From assembly GCF_052056485.1 (NCBI RefSeq), contig NZ_CP183948.1, positions 6,014,001 through 6,078,000 on the forward strand: a stretch of DNA of 64,000 bases. The letters run 5' to 3'. The notes below the pieces were generated by a model. It was not told the DNA's origin and did no database searches. It worked only from the letters and a program-made list of their open reading frames with translations. This DNA comes from Paenibacillus_AQ nitricinens (lineage in GTDB: Bacteria > Bacillota > Bacilli > Paenibacillales > Paenibacillaceae). Below are positions 18,413-27,841 of this stretch, piece by piece (the stretch's first letter is position 1; each line of letters begins with the position of its first letter). The position numbers and the translations under genes are program-made.

Positions 18413-19942
18413 TTAGTTACGGATCAGATAATCAAATGCACCTAAAGCTGCAGTTGCACCAGATCCCATCGAAATGATGATTTGTTTATAAGCACTATTA
18501 GTGCAATCGCCAGCAGCAAATACTCCTGGTACGTTTGTGGCACCATGGCTATCTACAACGATTTCGCCAACGCGAGTACGTTCAACCATGTCACCTAACC
18601 AATCTGTATTCGGAACCAGACCGATCTGTACAAATACACCTTGCAATTCGATATGGTGAGTTTCTTCTGTTGCGCGATCGATATAAGAAATACCATTTAC
18701 CTTATCAGTTCCGGTAATTTCTTTCGTTTGCACGTTCTTAAGTACAGTAACATTAGGAAGGCTGTAGAGACGGTCTTGCAGTACAGCATCTGCTTTGAGC
18801 TCTGGAGCAAATTCCAGAACCGTGACATGCTTCACTATACCCGCAAGGTCAATAGCTGCCTCAATTCCAGAATTACCGCCGCCGACAACGGCAACATCTT
18901 TGCCTGCGAATAAAGGACCATCACAGTGTGGGCAGTAGGCTACACCTTTATTCTTGAATTCAGCTTCACCAGGCACACCCATATTGCGCCAACGAGCACC
19001 TGTCGATAGAATGACCGTCTTACTCTTTAGAACAGCACCGTTCTCGAGTTCAACTTCAATTAATTCATTCTTATCTAAACGTGTAGCACGTTGTAATTTC
19101 ATCACATCAATGCCGTACTCTTTCACTTGCTCTTCGAGTTTAGCCACTAGCTGAGGACCTTCAATGTAATTCACACTGATAAAGTTCTCAATACCAAGTG
19201 TGTCGTTAACCTGTCCGCCTAAACGTTCAGCAACAATACCTGTGCGAATCCCTTTACGTGCCGCATATATTGCTGCACTTGCGCCTGCTGGACCACCACC
19301 AACAACAAGCACGTCGTACGGTGCTTTGTTGTCAAACTCTGATGCATCCACAGTACTACCCATTTTAGCTAGAATTTCTTCAACCGTCATACGACCACTT
19401 TCGAAAAATTCACCGTTAAGGTATACGCTTGGAACAGACATAATTTCTTTGCGCTCTACCTCTTCTTTGAACACTCCGCCGTCAATCATCGTATGTGTAA
19501 TGCCAGGATTGAAGATACTCATTAGGTTCAATGCTTGTACAACATCAGGGCAATTATGACAGCTTAGGCTGACATAAGTTTCAAACTTATATTCGCCACT
19601 AATGCCTTTAATCTGATCAATAACACTTTGCTCCACCTTAGGAGCTCTTCCGCTAACCTGCAACAGAGCCAACACTAATGAAGTAAACTCATGTCCAAGC
19701 GGAGTTCCAGCAAAGGTTACGCCCGTATCTTCACCCACACGATTTACGCTAAAGCTTGGGGTTCTAGGGAGTTCGGTTTTTTCTACCGAAATCCTAGCTG
19801 ACATTTTGGCAATTTCATCAACCAGCGCTTCCATCTCTTGCGAGGCTTCGTCTGTGCCTGCACTGATTTTCAGTACTACGTCGCCTTCCAAGAGTTCTAG
19901 GTATTGCGCTAGTTGAGCTTTTATTTCTTGATCTAATTTCAT
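18413..19942 (-). CDS. ahpF: Alkyl hydroperoxide reductase subunit F
   Basis: 509 residues. The N-terminal tandem thioredoxin fold has the redox pair in SCHNCPD (about 128-131). The flavoprotein part has the FAD motif VVGGGPAGASAA (about 213), the active disulfide YCPHCDG (about 342-345), the NADH-binding VVGGGNSGIEAA and the C-terminal GVFAAGDCT. It transfers electrons from NADH to AhpC. It lies 13 bp after ahpC in the same operon and is served by an AAGGAGCG site. Confidence 0.97.
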   Translation of the reverse strand: MKLDQEIKAQLAQYLELLEGDVVLKISAGTDEASQEMEALVDEIAKMSARISVEKTELPRTPSFSVNRVGEDTGVTFAGTPLGHEFTSLVLALLQVSGRAPKVEQSVIDQIKGISGEYKFETYVSLSCHNCPDVVQALNLMSIFNPGITHTMIDGGVFKEEVERKEIMSVPSVYLNGEFFESGRMTVEEILAKMGSTVDASEFDNKAPYDVLVVGGGPAGASAAIYAARKGIRTGIVAERLGGQVNDTLGIENFISVNYIEGPQLVAKLEEQVKEYGIDVMKLQRATRLDKNELIEVELENGAVLKSKTVILSTGARWRNMGVPGEAEFKNKGVAYCPHCDGPLFAGKDVAVVGGGNSGIEAAIDLAGIVKHVTVLEFAPELKADAVLQDRLYSLPNVTVLKNVQTKEITGTDKVNGISYIDRATEETHHIELQGVFVQIGLVPNTDWLGDMVERTRVGEIVVDSHGATNVPGVFAAGDCTNSAYKQIIISMGSGATAALGAFDYLIRN

Positions 19943-19955
19943 TAGCTTTCGCTCC

Positions 19956-20519
19956 TTAAATCTTACCTACAAGATCCAGACTTGGTTTAAGAGTTTCTGC
20001 ACCTTCAGACCATTTAGCTGGGCATACTTCACCTGGATGATTGCGTACATATTGTGCTGCTTTGATTTTGTTAACAAGTGCACTAGCATCGCGACCAATA
20101 CCACCAGCATTAATCTCAACGGTTTGGATAATACCGTCTGGATCAATGATGAATGTACCACGATCAGCAAGACCGTCAGCTTCGATCAATACATCAAAGT
20201 TGCGGGAAATCACATGAGAAGGATCGCCGATCATGATGTATTTTACCTTGCCAATAGCTGCGGAGCTTTCATGCCATGCTTTATGTGTAAAGTGAGTATC
20301 TGTGGAAACGGAATATACTTCAACACCCAATTGTTTCAGGGTTTCATATTGGTTTTGCAAATCTTCAAGTTCAGTTGGGCATACGAATGTAAAGTCAGCT
20401 GGGTAGAAGCAAACTACACTCCATTTACCTTTAAAGTTTTCTTCTGATACATCGATGAATTTCCCATCTTGAAATGCGCTTGCTTTGAAGGGTAGGACTT
20501 CTGTTCCGATTAGTGACAT
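19956..20519 (-). CDS. ahpC: Alkyl hydroperoxide reductase subunit C (peroxiredoxin)
   Basis: 187 residues from ATG 20519, chosen because AAAGGAGA precedes it; the frame extends 14 codons upstream without a ribosome site. The peroxidatic cysteine lies in FYPADFTFVCPTELED and the resolving cysteine in NHPGEVCPAKW. It reduces H2O2 and organic hydroperoxides with electrons from AhpF. The promoter overlaps a PerR box. Confidence 0.97.
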   Translation of the reverse strand: MSLIGTEVLPFKASAFQDGKFIDVSEENFKGKWSVVCFYPADFTFVCPTELEDLQNQYETLKQLGVEVYSVSTDTHFTHKAWHESSAAIGKVKYIMIGDPSHVISRNFDVLIEADGLADRGTFIIDPDGIIQTVEINAGGIGRDASALVNKIKAAQYVRNHPGEVCPAKWSEGAETLKPSLDLVGKI

Positions 20520-20598
20520 ATTATTTAAATCTCCTTTAAGTTTTATTTTTTGTGAGCACAATATTCAAATCTGCAAACATCACATATCTGAATACTAT

Positions 20599-20636
20599 TT
20601 GTAATTATTATAATTAACCAAATTAAGGCCTGTCAA
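20599..20636 (-). promoter_or_regulatory. ahpC promoter with overlapping PerR box
   Basis: Minus strand: -35 TTGACA (20636-20631), an 18-bp spacer, and -10 TATAAT (20612-20607). The plus-strand TTGTAATTATTATAA at 20599-20613 matches the PerR consensus TTATAATNATTATAA at 14 of 15 positions and covers the -10, which explains peroxide-inducible expression. Confidence 0.8.
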
Positions 20637-20641
20637 GTTAT

Positions 20642-20673
20642 TTATAATAATTCTAATATGATAATCGTTGTCA
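20642..20673 (-). promoter_or_regulatory. Second PerR-like box and Fur-like box upstream of ahpC
   Basis: TTATAATAATTCTAA (20642-20656) also matches the PerR box with one mismatch. The adjacent TGATAATCGTTGTCA (20659-20673) fits the 7-1-7 Fur box with two mismatches. Both lie just upstream of the -35, which suggests joint peroxide and iron control. This is inferred from motifs only. Confidence 0.45.
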
Positions 20674-20748
20674 GTCGCTAAATGTTCATAAATTATCATA
20701 CTTATGAGCTAGTATGGGTTAGTTTTTACGTTTTATGTAGAGCAATTT

Positions 20749-21627
20749 CTACAATTCAAAGTCATCTGCTATAGAATTAATAATAGTTAAGGATTCCTTT
20801 GCTGCCTTTTGGTTAGAAGATCGATTTCCATGATATGTAATTAATGCTTTCCATAAAGCCCATCCTCTTGCTCTGTTCCAAGTCCCTTCATCCATCTTTA
20901 ATACATCCTTGAATACCTTTCTGCTATCCTTATCAAAAAAGTTCCAAGCCATTGCCGCATCACAAGCAGGATCGCCTACCCCCAAGATTCCAAAATCAAT
21001 GACGGCGCAAATCCTCCCATTCTCAACCAAAATATTCGCTGGCGCAATATCACCATGAACCCAAACCGGCTGCGAATTCCGCTTAGAATCTAATGCCGTC
21101 TCCCAAATTTTTTTCAACTTACCTTCATTAAAAATATCTTTATTCTGTTCCAGTGCGTGTCTAGACTCTTCATCATATACAGCTAAAGATCCACCTCTAT
21201 AGAAATTATGCGCTCCTGCTAAAGGTCCTCCACTAGCCTCAATAGATTGTAATTCGATTAAAAATGCTCCTAAATCTCTAGCGACTTGATTAAGATCATT
21301 AATATTTTGATACGTTAATGTTTCACCCTCTACCCACTTATTGATAGACCAAGGCCATGGATATGTTTCACTAGGCTCCCCTTTAGCTAATGGTGTTGAA
21401 ATCGGTAGTGTAAGTTCTTTAGCTAAAATAGGCAACCATCGTTGTTCTTTCTCCACTTGTGGAGCGTAAGCTGCCGCACTGGGTAACCTCACGCTCATAT
21501 GCTCGCCTAAATGAAACGTTCGATTATCATGCCCACTGCATTTTACCGGTCTAATCTCTAAACTGGACCATGCGGGAAATTGTTCATTTATTAATCTCGC
21601 AACTAAATCAACGGTAATTGTATTCAT
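20749..21627 (-). CDS. Aminoglycoside phosphotransferase-family (APH) kinase-like protein
   Basis: 292 residues with the APH catalytic loop VHGDIAPANIL (about 205-215) and the metal-binding IDFGILGVGDP motif (about 225), followed by CDAAMAWNFF. These are the ATP-Mg sites of the antibiotic/choline/homoserine kinase fold. Many environmental members act on other small substrates, so resistance should not be assumed. It is a single gene with GGGAGGG before the ATG, and it converges with nothing. Confidence 0.85.
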   Translation of the reverse strand: MNTITVDLVARLINEQFPAWSSLEIRPVKCSGHDNRTFHLGEHMSVRLPSAAAYAPQVEKEQRWLPILAKELTLPISTPLAKGEPSETYPWPWSINKWVEGETLTYQNINDLNQVARDLGAFLIELQSIEASGGPLAGAHNFYRGGSLAVYDEESRHALEQNKDIFNEGKLKKIWETALDSKRNSQPVWVHGDIAPANILVENGRICAVIDFGILGVGDPACDAAMAWNFFDKDSRKVFKDVLKMDEGTWNRARGWALWKALITYHGNRSSNQKAAKESLTIINSIADDFEL

Positions 21628-21812
21628 AAGACCCTCCCTATCCTAAGTTTTACTAGCCAATTTCGTAAGAGACATCTAATATTATGTTAGTCTTACTAGT
21701 ATCTACTTGCAATCTCTGCATTTAGATCAGTCACAAAAGGGACAAGCTAAGAAAGAAGCAGTTGAAAGGTTTTTTAACATAATATAATTACGAGGAAGAA
21801 GGGTGTTCCTTA

Positions 21813-22406
21813 ATGACAAATAGCAAAACGAATCCTAAGGTAGACGGATTTTTAAGGAAAGTAAAACAGTGGCAGGAAGAATACGAGACGTTGAGAAATA
21901 TCGTCCTTGATTGTGAATTAACCGAAGATTTTAAGTGGATGCATCCTTGTTATACGTTAGAGAACAAAAACATAGTCTTAATCCATGGATTTAAAGAATA
22001 TATTGCGCTGCTGTTTCATAAAGGTGTCTTATTAAAGGATACCCATGGGATTCTGATTCAACAAACGGAGAATGTTCAAGCAGCACGCCAGATTCGGTTC
22101 GCCAATGTTCAAGAGATCCTAGAAAAAGAAAATATCATAAAAGACTATATCTATGAAGCCATCGAAGTTGAAAAGGCTGGCTTGGAAGTAGAATTTAAAA
22201 AGAACACGGAATTCAGCATTCCTGATGAATTTCAAAATAAACTCGATGAAATGCCTGCCTTGAAAACTGCTTTCGAAGCTTTGACGCCTGGACGACAAAG
22301 AGCCTATCTTCATCATTTTTCTGAACCCAAGCAGTCCAAAACTCGAGTCTCTAGAGTTGAAAAATGGATGCCGCAAATTCTGGATGGAAAAGGATTAAAT
22401 GATTAA
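21813..22406 (+). CDS. YdeI/OmpD-associated DUF1801-type protein
   Basis: 197 residues. The N-terminal half is a DUF1801/YdhG-like alpha-beta domain (FKWMHPCYTLENKNIVLIHGFKEYIALLF pattern around 40-70). The C-terminal half has the Bacteroidetes-type YdeI helix pair (LTPGRQRAYLHHF, then KQSKTRVSRVEKW). B. subtilis YdeI has this layout; the biochemical role is unknown. It is a lone plus-strand gene closed by a terminator. Confidence 0.8.
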   Translation: MTNSKTNPKVDGFLRKVKQWQEEYETLRNIVLDCELTEDFKWMHPCYTLENKNIVLIHGFKEYIALLFHKGVLLKDTHGILIQQTENVQAARQIRFANVQEILEKENIIKDYIYEAIEVEKAGLEVEFKKNTEFSIPDEFQNKLDEMPALKTAFEALTPGRQRAYLHHFSEPKQSKTRVSRVEKWMPQILDGKGLND

Positions 22407-22414
22407 TGTTATAG

Positions 22415-22472
22415 GAAGAAGCAACCTTAGAACGGTGGGAAATCCGAACTGAGGCTGCTTCTTCTCTTTTTT
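22415..22472 (+). terminator. Intrinsic terminator of the YdeI-like gene
   Basis: The AGAAGCAACCTTAG arm pairs imperfectly with CTGAGGCTGCTTCT and is followed by TCTCTTTTTT. It lies between the convergent YdeI-like and amylase genes. Confidence 0.65.
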
Positions 22473-22489
22473 ACTAAGACAGAATTATT

Positions 22490-25400
22490 CTATTTCAGGT
22501 AGGTTCCTGTTACTCCAATTCCACCGCTACCGTTCAATACATAGACTCTCGCATTTCCTTTTCCGGAGCATTCCAGTGTGATTGTGCCGTTAGTAACGGT
22601 TTTGGTATCGCCAGTCACCGCATCCACGTAAGTTCCATTCGGAATTCCGGTAAATGTCGCATTTCCTGAGATCGTAACTAATGCAAAGCTATCAATACCA
22701 CTGGTGCTGTCGGTGTATCTTCTTTTAAATGCCAAATCACCGGATACATTTTCTGTGGAATATTGACCTTTTTGCAAGGCTGGAACAGCTCTTCTGATTA
22801 AATTAAGCTGTCTGATATGTTTGGCCAACGGATAGTTCAATGAATCGGCAAGTGTGCCGGTTGCGTTTGTATATTTACCGTAGTCCTGAACCGTAACGCT
22901 ACCCTCGATATGATCTCCGAAGTAAGCGCGCCCTGTTGAGCTGAGCGGAGCATTTGGACCTACATCGATGACTGAACCTTTTTTAAATTCAATTTCTGAA
23001 CCATAATAGATCGCAGGGATTCCTCGGAAGGTGAACATCAGGGAGAGATTCTCAGCCCAAGTATCTTGTGTTCCTGCAAACCGTTGATTCTCAGGTGCTT
23101 GGTCAGGTGCATAGTCATGAGAGTCAACATAAGTTACATTCCAGGTCGCATCGTTATAGAATTGATCCCCACTCCTCATACTGAAGGCTTCCTGTGCTGT
23201 CTTGAACGCCCAATGCATTGGAAAATCAATGACATCCATACCGGATTTCATCGAATAATCAGGCGCATGATAATTATTGCCGAGTAAAAATGCATTGTTC
23301 GAGGTTGGCTGTCCTGTTGTAGTAGAGTTATCCGCCCACTCTTGTTCTACCGACAGCTTATTGGAAGCGTAGTCATTTTGTCCATCACCCGGATAGGCTT
23401 TCGAGCTTTTCCATGTATAGAATGGCGTCGATATTGCCGGGATTCCACTGTTCCACACATCTCTGTACCGAGTAGCTACTTCCCCAAAGACAAAGAAGTT
23501 GGAGCCCCCTCTTGTTTTCCAAGCAGGAACAAAGTATTTGTTAAAAATATACCGGCTAACATGCTTCACAGTATCGACCCGGAAAGCATCAACACCCATG
23601 TCGATATATTGATTATAGCTGTCAATTAGGTACTGATTCACTACAGGGTTTTCTGTGTTCAAGTCTACGGCATCTCCTGCAATCTGTCCTGTCTGCACGG
23701 TATAAGATTCCCAGGAAAGACTTTTTTCGGTATGGTACATGTTATTGTTGGTGTCCGCATTTTTCATGATGGCGAGTCTTGCCTGATATTGTTGATCAGG
23801 GGTCATCGTATCGTAGTTGGCTGGCAGTTTATCCGTAATTTTGATCATATTATTCACGGTGTCGGCTGCGGCTGGATCTTTTTTGAACATAGGTAACAGA
23901 TTCTCTTCCCCAAAATTACCGGTATGATTCACGACAATATCCTGAATGACCTTTATCCCTTTGGCATGAGCCGCATTGATTAATTCCTGATAAGAGGCTC
24001 CCGCTGATTCGTACCTTGGATCTACTTTGGAAAAATTAATCGCATGGTAGCCATGATAATCATACCCGCTGGCATTCTGCACCACTGGTGTAATCCAAAT
24101 CGCACTGAATCCGAGCGCTTTGATGTAGTCGAGCTTTTGGATCAATCCCTTAAAATCCCCTCTCCAAGCTGGGTCTGAATCCGGATTCCCCGCCTTAGCA
24201 TCATCCCATGAATGCACATTGTTACTCGGATCACCATCATAGAATCGTGAAGTAATTACGAAATAAATGGTGTCTTCGCGGAAATCGCCTTTATTTCCAA
24301 TCGTGTAGACGAAGCTCTGTTTCGTTTCATTTCCCGCACCGTCGACGACTAGGAATTTCAGTGTTGTCGTCTTATTAATGAGGATGGACGGTCCTGCCAG
24401 AGCCGTTAAAGCATTTCCTGAGATGTAGACTTTTGAGTTAGCCGTTGGTTCCGTACCATTATCCGTGTAATATGCGGTGGTGGTTGCCGCTTTGTTATCT
24501 TTTATATTAAAAGATACGGTTACTGCAGAGCTTGAATTTCCAACAGGTAAATTCGCTGTAATCGTTGGCGCTTGCAGGTCGAGATTTAGGTCAATAACAT
24601 AAGCAAAAGTGCCTACGCTGCCTGCTTGACCTAAGGAGTTCACACCAAAAGCCTTGATAGTCATAGTAGAGACTACTTGGATTGGAGTCGTGTATAAGGT
24701 AGAAGATGTCATAGGTGTCGACCCGTCTGTTGTATAGTAGATTTTATCGCTGCTACTGAGACTGGAAAGCTTCACGGTTTGAGCAGAATCATATGTCTTA
24801 GGCGTAGGAGAGACTGAAATCACAGGGATCTTCGGAATTTCTGGATTTGCGTCATACCACACATTATCCGAGGAATACCAGCCCTCTTTTACACTGCGGG
24901 ACAAGTCGGCGGTCTGTTTGCCGTTGCCATCATTAAAGATAAGGCTTGTGCCAGAGGCGTTGGCAATAGTATAGCTGTACCAGTCATTCCCATCCGATTT
25001 CATCAGAATTCCCGGCCAAGCTCCGCTTGTTGGAACCGTCGTCGGACTCAGATTCCAGTAATGGATTCGGATCGTTGAGCTCCAGCTTGCTGGTTTCTTA
25101 AAATGAACCGTTAAGCCAGCCGAAGTTGGCGTTGGTGCAGGTGTTACGGTTGGTTTTGGTGTAGGTGTTGCGGTAGGTGTTACGGTTGGTGTTGGTGTAA
25201 GAGATGCGCTAGGTGTTGCTGTAGGAGTCACTGTTGGCGTTGATGTTGGCGTTGATGTAGGTGTTGCGATAGGTGTTGGTGTAGGAGTCACTGTTGGCGT
25301 TGATGTTGGTGCTGCGGTAGGTGTTGGTGTAGGAGTCACTGTTGGCGTTGATGTTGGTGCTGCGGTAGAAGTTGGTGTTGCTGTGGCTGAAAGAGTTAGA

Positions 25401-26101
25401 TAGTCGATATTGATATTCCCAGTATCATCCGAGTCATATTTGTAGGCGATTGAATTATTGCCTGCCTGTAAAGAGAGCGTTTCAGGTTGGTCACCCCATG
25501 CATCCCAGCTTGCCAAATTCGCTAAAGTGGTCTGCTTTACCTTTACACCATTTACATAAATGGAAACGATCTTAGCACTGCCAGACCCATTGGCGTAGTG
25601 GAGCGTGGCATTATAGGTACCAGTCGCGGAGGATTGAACACTAAAGGTGGTTGTTGCTCCTATGGTTGTGTATCCATCCACAAAACCGGTGCCAGTATAT
25701 CCGGTGTGATTCGTATTTATTTTGGCGCCACCTGACAAGGCTGCGTTCTCAGCTTCGTATTTACCAGCAACCGGGACAACAACCGTCCAGTTCTTCCCTC
25801 CGTTGCTATCCCAACTATCTGTCGGGGCCGTAATATGATAACAATAAATGAGTGTGGCGCCTTCCTGAACATTGAGGTTGGCCGTAAATGTGGTTCCATT
25901 TTTAGTCATAACCGTATCGGCAATATCCGTCCAGTTATTCGTGGTCCAATGCAGTGTTACAGCAGATGCTGTGGAGTTCGTGTAGGAGACTGTATAATCA
26001 GTATTGCTGGCTGAAGCCCCGCCGGATAAACCAAATAAACTAAAAATAAGCGAAAAAATAATCAACCAAGAAACAAACCGCCTAGATTGTTGTCTTCCCA
26101 A
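22490..26101 (-). CDS. Secreted multidomain alpha-amylase-family enzyme (GH13) with several carbohydrate-binding modules
   Basis: About 1203 residues from TTG 26101, which sits behind GAGGAGGT; the 33 codons further upstream lack a ribosome site. A signal peptide (MGRQQ...GGASA) is followed by a CBM25/26-type starch module, a CBM35/6-like module (KYEAENAALSGG), a Thr/Pro repeat linker, a CBM26-like module (IRIHYWNLSP) and two Ig/HexC-like modules. The GH13 barrel then has DIVVNHTG, DAFRVDT (nucleophile Asp), FGEVA (acid Glu) and YVDSHDYAP (transition-state Asp). A beta-sandwich C-domain ends the protein. It degrades extracellular starch or related alpha-glucans. Two cre sites precede it, so glucose repression by CcpA is expected. 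Confidence 0.92.
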   Translation of the reverse strand: MGRQQSRRFVSWLIIFSLIFSLFGLSGGASASNTDYTVSYTNSTASAVTLHWTTNNWTDIADTVMTKNGTTFTANLNVQEGATLIYCYHITAPTDSWDSNGGKNWTVVVPVAGKYEAENAALSGGAKINTNHTGYTGTGFVDGYTTIGATTTFSVQSSATGTYNATLHYANGSGSAKIVSIYVNGVKVKQTTLANLASWDAWGDQPETLSLQAGNNSIAYKYDSDDTGNINIDYLTLSATATPTSTAAPTSTPTVTPTPTPTAAPTSTPTVTPTPTPIATPTSTPTSTPTVTPTATPSASLTPTPTVTPTATPTPKPTVTPAPTPTSAGLTVHFKKPASWSSTIRIHYWNLSPTTVPTSGAWPGILMKSDGNDWYSYTIANASGTSLIFNDGNGKQTADLSRSVKEGWYSSDNVWYDANPEIPKIPVISVSPTPKTYDSAQTVKLSSLSSSDKIYYTTDGSTPMTSSTLYTTPIQVVSTMTIKAFGVNSLGQAGSVGTFAYVIDLNLDLQAPTITANLPVGNSSSAVTVSFNIKDNKAATTTAYYTDNGTEPTANSKVYISGNALTALAGPSILINKTTTLKFLVVDGAGNETKQSFVYTIGNKGDFREDTIYFVITSRFYDGDPSNNVHSWDDAKAGNPDSDPAWRGDFKGLIQKLDYIKALGFSAIWITPVVQNASGYDYHGYHAINFSKVDPRYESAGASYQELINAAHAKGIKVIQDIVVNHTGNFGEENLLPMFKKDPAAADTVNNMIKITDKLPANYDTMTPDQQYQARLAIMKNADTNNNMYHTEKSLSWESYTVQTGQIAGDAVDLNTENPVVNQYLIDSYNQYIDMGVDAFRVDTVKHVSRYIFNKYFVPAWKTRGGSNFFVFGEVATRYRDVWNSGIPAISTPFYTWKSSKAYPGDGQNDYASNKLSVEQEWADNSTTTGQPTSNNAFLLGNNYHAPDYSMKSGMDVIDFPMHWAFKTAQEAFSMRSGDQFYNDATWNVTYVDSHDYAPDQAPENQRFAGTQDTWAENLSLMFTFRGIPAIYYGSEIEFKKGSVIDVGPNAPLSSTGRAYFGDHIEGSVTVQDYGKYTNATGTLADSLNYPLAKHIRQLNLIRRAVPALQKGQYSTENVSGDLAFKRRYTDSTSGIDSFALVTISGNATFTGIPNGTYVDAVTGDTKTVTNGTITLECSGKGNARVYVLNGSGGIGVTGTYLK
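25133..25386 (-). repeat. Minisatellite coding the Thr/Pro linker of the amylase
   Basis: Short imperfect tandem units of the form GTTGGTGTAGGAGTCACT / GTTGGCGTTGATGTTGGT encode TPTPT-like residues joining two carbohydrate-binding modules. Length variation by slippage keeps the frame if units change in multiples of three. Confidence 0.8.
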
Positions 26102-26138
26102 GTAAATAACCTCCTCATTATTTAGGTGCAACCACTTG

Positions 26139-26152
26139 TGCAAACGTTTGCA
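26139..26152 (-). promoter_or_regulatory. cre site upstream of the amylase
   Basis: TGCAAACGTTTGCA, a perfect palindrome fitting the CcpA consensus TGNAANCGNNNNCA, 38 bp before the TTG start. It would also suit another LacI-family regulator. Confidence 0.75.
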
Positions 26153-26222
26153 AAAATAAGAAAAAAAGAGACTTTCTAACTTATCAAATCCCTCCTTCAA
26201 AGAAAGTATGGAGAAACTTCAT

Positions 26223-26236
26223 TGTATGCGTTTACA
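26223..26236 (-). promoter_or_regulatory. Second cre site upstream of the amylase
   Basis: Minus strand TGTAAACGCATACA matches all fixed positions of the cre consensus. It lies 71 bp upstream of the first site. The rest of 26237-26457 holds no visible gene. Confidence 0.7.
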
Positions 26237-26457
26237 ATTAGACCTTTTGAGAAATCCTCAAGTTCCAAATCACTCCATATCTAATGAATTTTCCCTGTTT
26301 ATGATTATAGGCTCCAACCTTTTCCAGGTCAATGCATCTTTTAGGCTAAAAACATAAAAATTTTAAAGTCTAGATATAAAAATACAATCGTTTTCATTCA
26401 TCAGTTGTTCAAACATATCAAAATCTTAGACTACCGCTATTTATAGAACTAGGCTAA

Positions 26458-26955
26458 TTATATCGTTGCTGATGAGGAAGAAGCTGCTTGGACAGCTTTT
26501 ACACAATCAATTGCAACAACTAACGCAATCATGATTGCCTCCATCTCCTCATTTAGTATTTGAACCTTGTAGCTATCGCCCCAAGTAAACCACTCCTTGT
26601 TCACTTTACCTATGACTACACCGTACTGCAAGACCTGAAAATCCATGTCCCACCAGTTACCATGTACCTCAATGTCAGCCGCATGAATCGTATAGTGCGC
26701 TTTAATGAAAGTAAACTCTTTCTTAATCGTTAACACCTCTCGACCATTGACCTCAACAAAAAACTTCGGTAAAAAACTAAATATCTTCTTCGTAATAAGT
26801 CCGACTTCATCTCTTGTGGTATTCGTAATGGAGAACGTCTTTGGTATTTGCATAAAACTGCCCTCTACATAATAGACATCCTGCTCCTGCTGATTCTTTA
26901 CCGTAAATTTACCACTTAGACTAAATACCTTCTGCTTTATATAAAGTTGCTTCAT
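26458..26955 (-). CDS. LURP-one-related/YxjI-like protein
   Basis: 165 residues forming the beta-strand series of the LURP-one/Tubby-like C-terminal fold (YVEGSFMQIPKTFSI, KFFVEVNGREVLTIKKEFTFIKAHYTI, WWDMDFQVLQYG). A hydrophobic C-terminal helix (IALVVAIDCVKAV) is typical of YxjI. Scramblase-like membrane binding has been suggested for the fold, but the bacterial function is unknown. It is a single gene with GGAGG before the ATG. Confidence 0.8.
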   Translation of the reverse strand: MKQLYIKQKVFSLSGKFTVKNQQEQDVYYVEGSFMQIPKTFSITNTTRDEVGLITKKIFSFLPKFFVEVNGREVLTIKKEFTFIKAHYTIHAADIEVHGNWWDMDFQVLQYGVVIGKVNKEWFTWGDSYKVQILNEEMEAIMIALVVAIDCVKAVQAASSSSATI

Positions 26956-27058
26956 TCCAATGCCTCCTTCGATATAAGCATATTATTTAAGCGCAGTACT
27001 TCCGAAATCAGTTCTCGGGATCATGTACTTTAGTCACCCATCCGTGTTTGGGATGGTT

Positions 27059-27487
27059 CTAAAACTTCCGTTTATGATACGGAAGACCCACGCCTTCTTC
27101 ACAATACTGTTTAAGACTGTACAAAAAAATAGCCCAGTTATAATTACATAGGCGATAAAATGCGGTTACATTCTCCCAATTCATCTGACGAAAATTGATT
27201 GAAGTCTTCCCGTTTTTTTCCTCTAAATTAAAAGAAATTGTCGTACCTATCCATTCTGGATCTGAATCAACACATTGCCACAAAATCTTTTTATCGGTAA
27301 CAAGCTCATCAACTCGCATCTTTGTTAAGCCTTTGCCGCCGAATCGGAACTCGTTTATACAACCGATCTGATCATTGACTATTAGTTCATTTGTCCATAT
27401 TTCTGAAAGTCCTTTTGCAGTGGTTAGTGCTTCATATACCGTTGAAGCCGGAACATTCACGGTCTGCAAGTGCTCGATATTTGCCAT
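27059..27487 (-). CDS. SRPBCC/AHSA1-family START-like protein
   Basis: 142 residues from ATG 27487, ten bases after AAAGGGG; an in-frame ATG three codons earlier overlaps that site. The pattern VNVPASTVYEALTTAKGLSEIWT at the N-terminus and the WECV-like WQCVDSDPEWIGTTISF strand are typical of AHSA1 (Aha1 C-terminal-like) domains with a hydrophobic cavity. The ligand is unknown. Confidence 0.82.
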   Translation of the reverse strand: MANIEHLQTVNVPASTVYEALTTAKGLSEIWTNELIVNDQIGCINEFRFGGKGLTKMRVDELVTDKKILWQCVDSDPEWIGTTISFNLEEKNGKTSINFRQMNWENVTAFYRLCNYNWAIFLYSLKQYCEEGVGLPYHKRKF

Positions 27488-27599
27488 ATAGTGCATTCCC
27501 CTTTTTCATAAGGATTTAATTTATGTAATTATTTGTATGCGAATATTATACCATGGTACGGTTGATTTGATTGCTTAGTCCATAACCTTTGTTAATTTT

Positions 27600-27695
27600 T
27601 TACCATTTGAAAACAAAACATCGATTATGATTTTTTTCATGTGGTATATCAGGATTCCAATCCACAGCAAAGGATTCATCACCGAGTTGTTTCAT
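27600..27695 (-). CDS. Possible 31-residue microprotein
   Basis: ATG 27695 is preceded by AAGGAG with an 8-base gap, a strong translation signal, and the frame runs 31 codons to TAA. The peptide begins MKQLGDESFAVDW and has two His and one Cys near its end. It lies between the SRPBCC gene and a terminator, and most of the 345-bp gap 27497-27841 is otherwise empty. It could instead be the start of a truncated gene. Confidence 0.4.
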   Translation of the reverse strand: MKQLGDESFAVDWNPDIPHEKNHNRCFVFKW

Positions 27696-27778
27696 GTTAT
27701 CTGCTCCTTATAGTTTCCCGCCGATTTCTTATAACGTCTTATTCACGAAATTACTGAATTATACTGCCTTTTACTTCA

Positions 27779-27811
27779 ATAAAACGGCAGCTGATCCTCT
27801 GATCGGCTGCC
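27779..27811 (-). terminator. Terminator of the small secreted protein gene
   Basis: Minus strand GGCAGCCGATC-AGAG-GATCAGCTGCC followed by GTTTTATT, 30 bases after the stop at 27842. Confidence 0.8.
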
Positions 27812-27841
27812 TTCTTGTTGCGATTGAACTATCGTGTCCCG

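Noticed and set aside
20749..21627. Call as an aminoglycoside resistance gene
   Set aside because: Only the general APH kinase motifs are visible; family-level similarity does not show resistance.
25133..25386. Tandem short repeats that could suggest a CRISPR array
   Set aside because: Units are contiguous, lack spacers and encode a Thr/Pro linker in frame.
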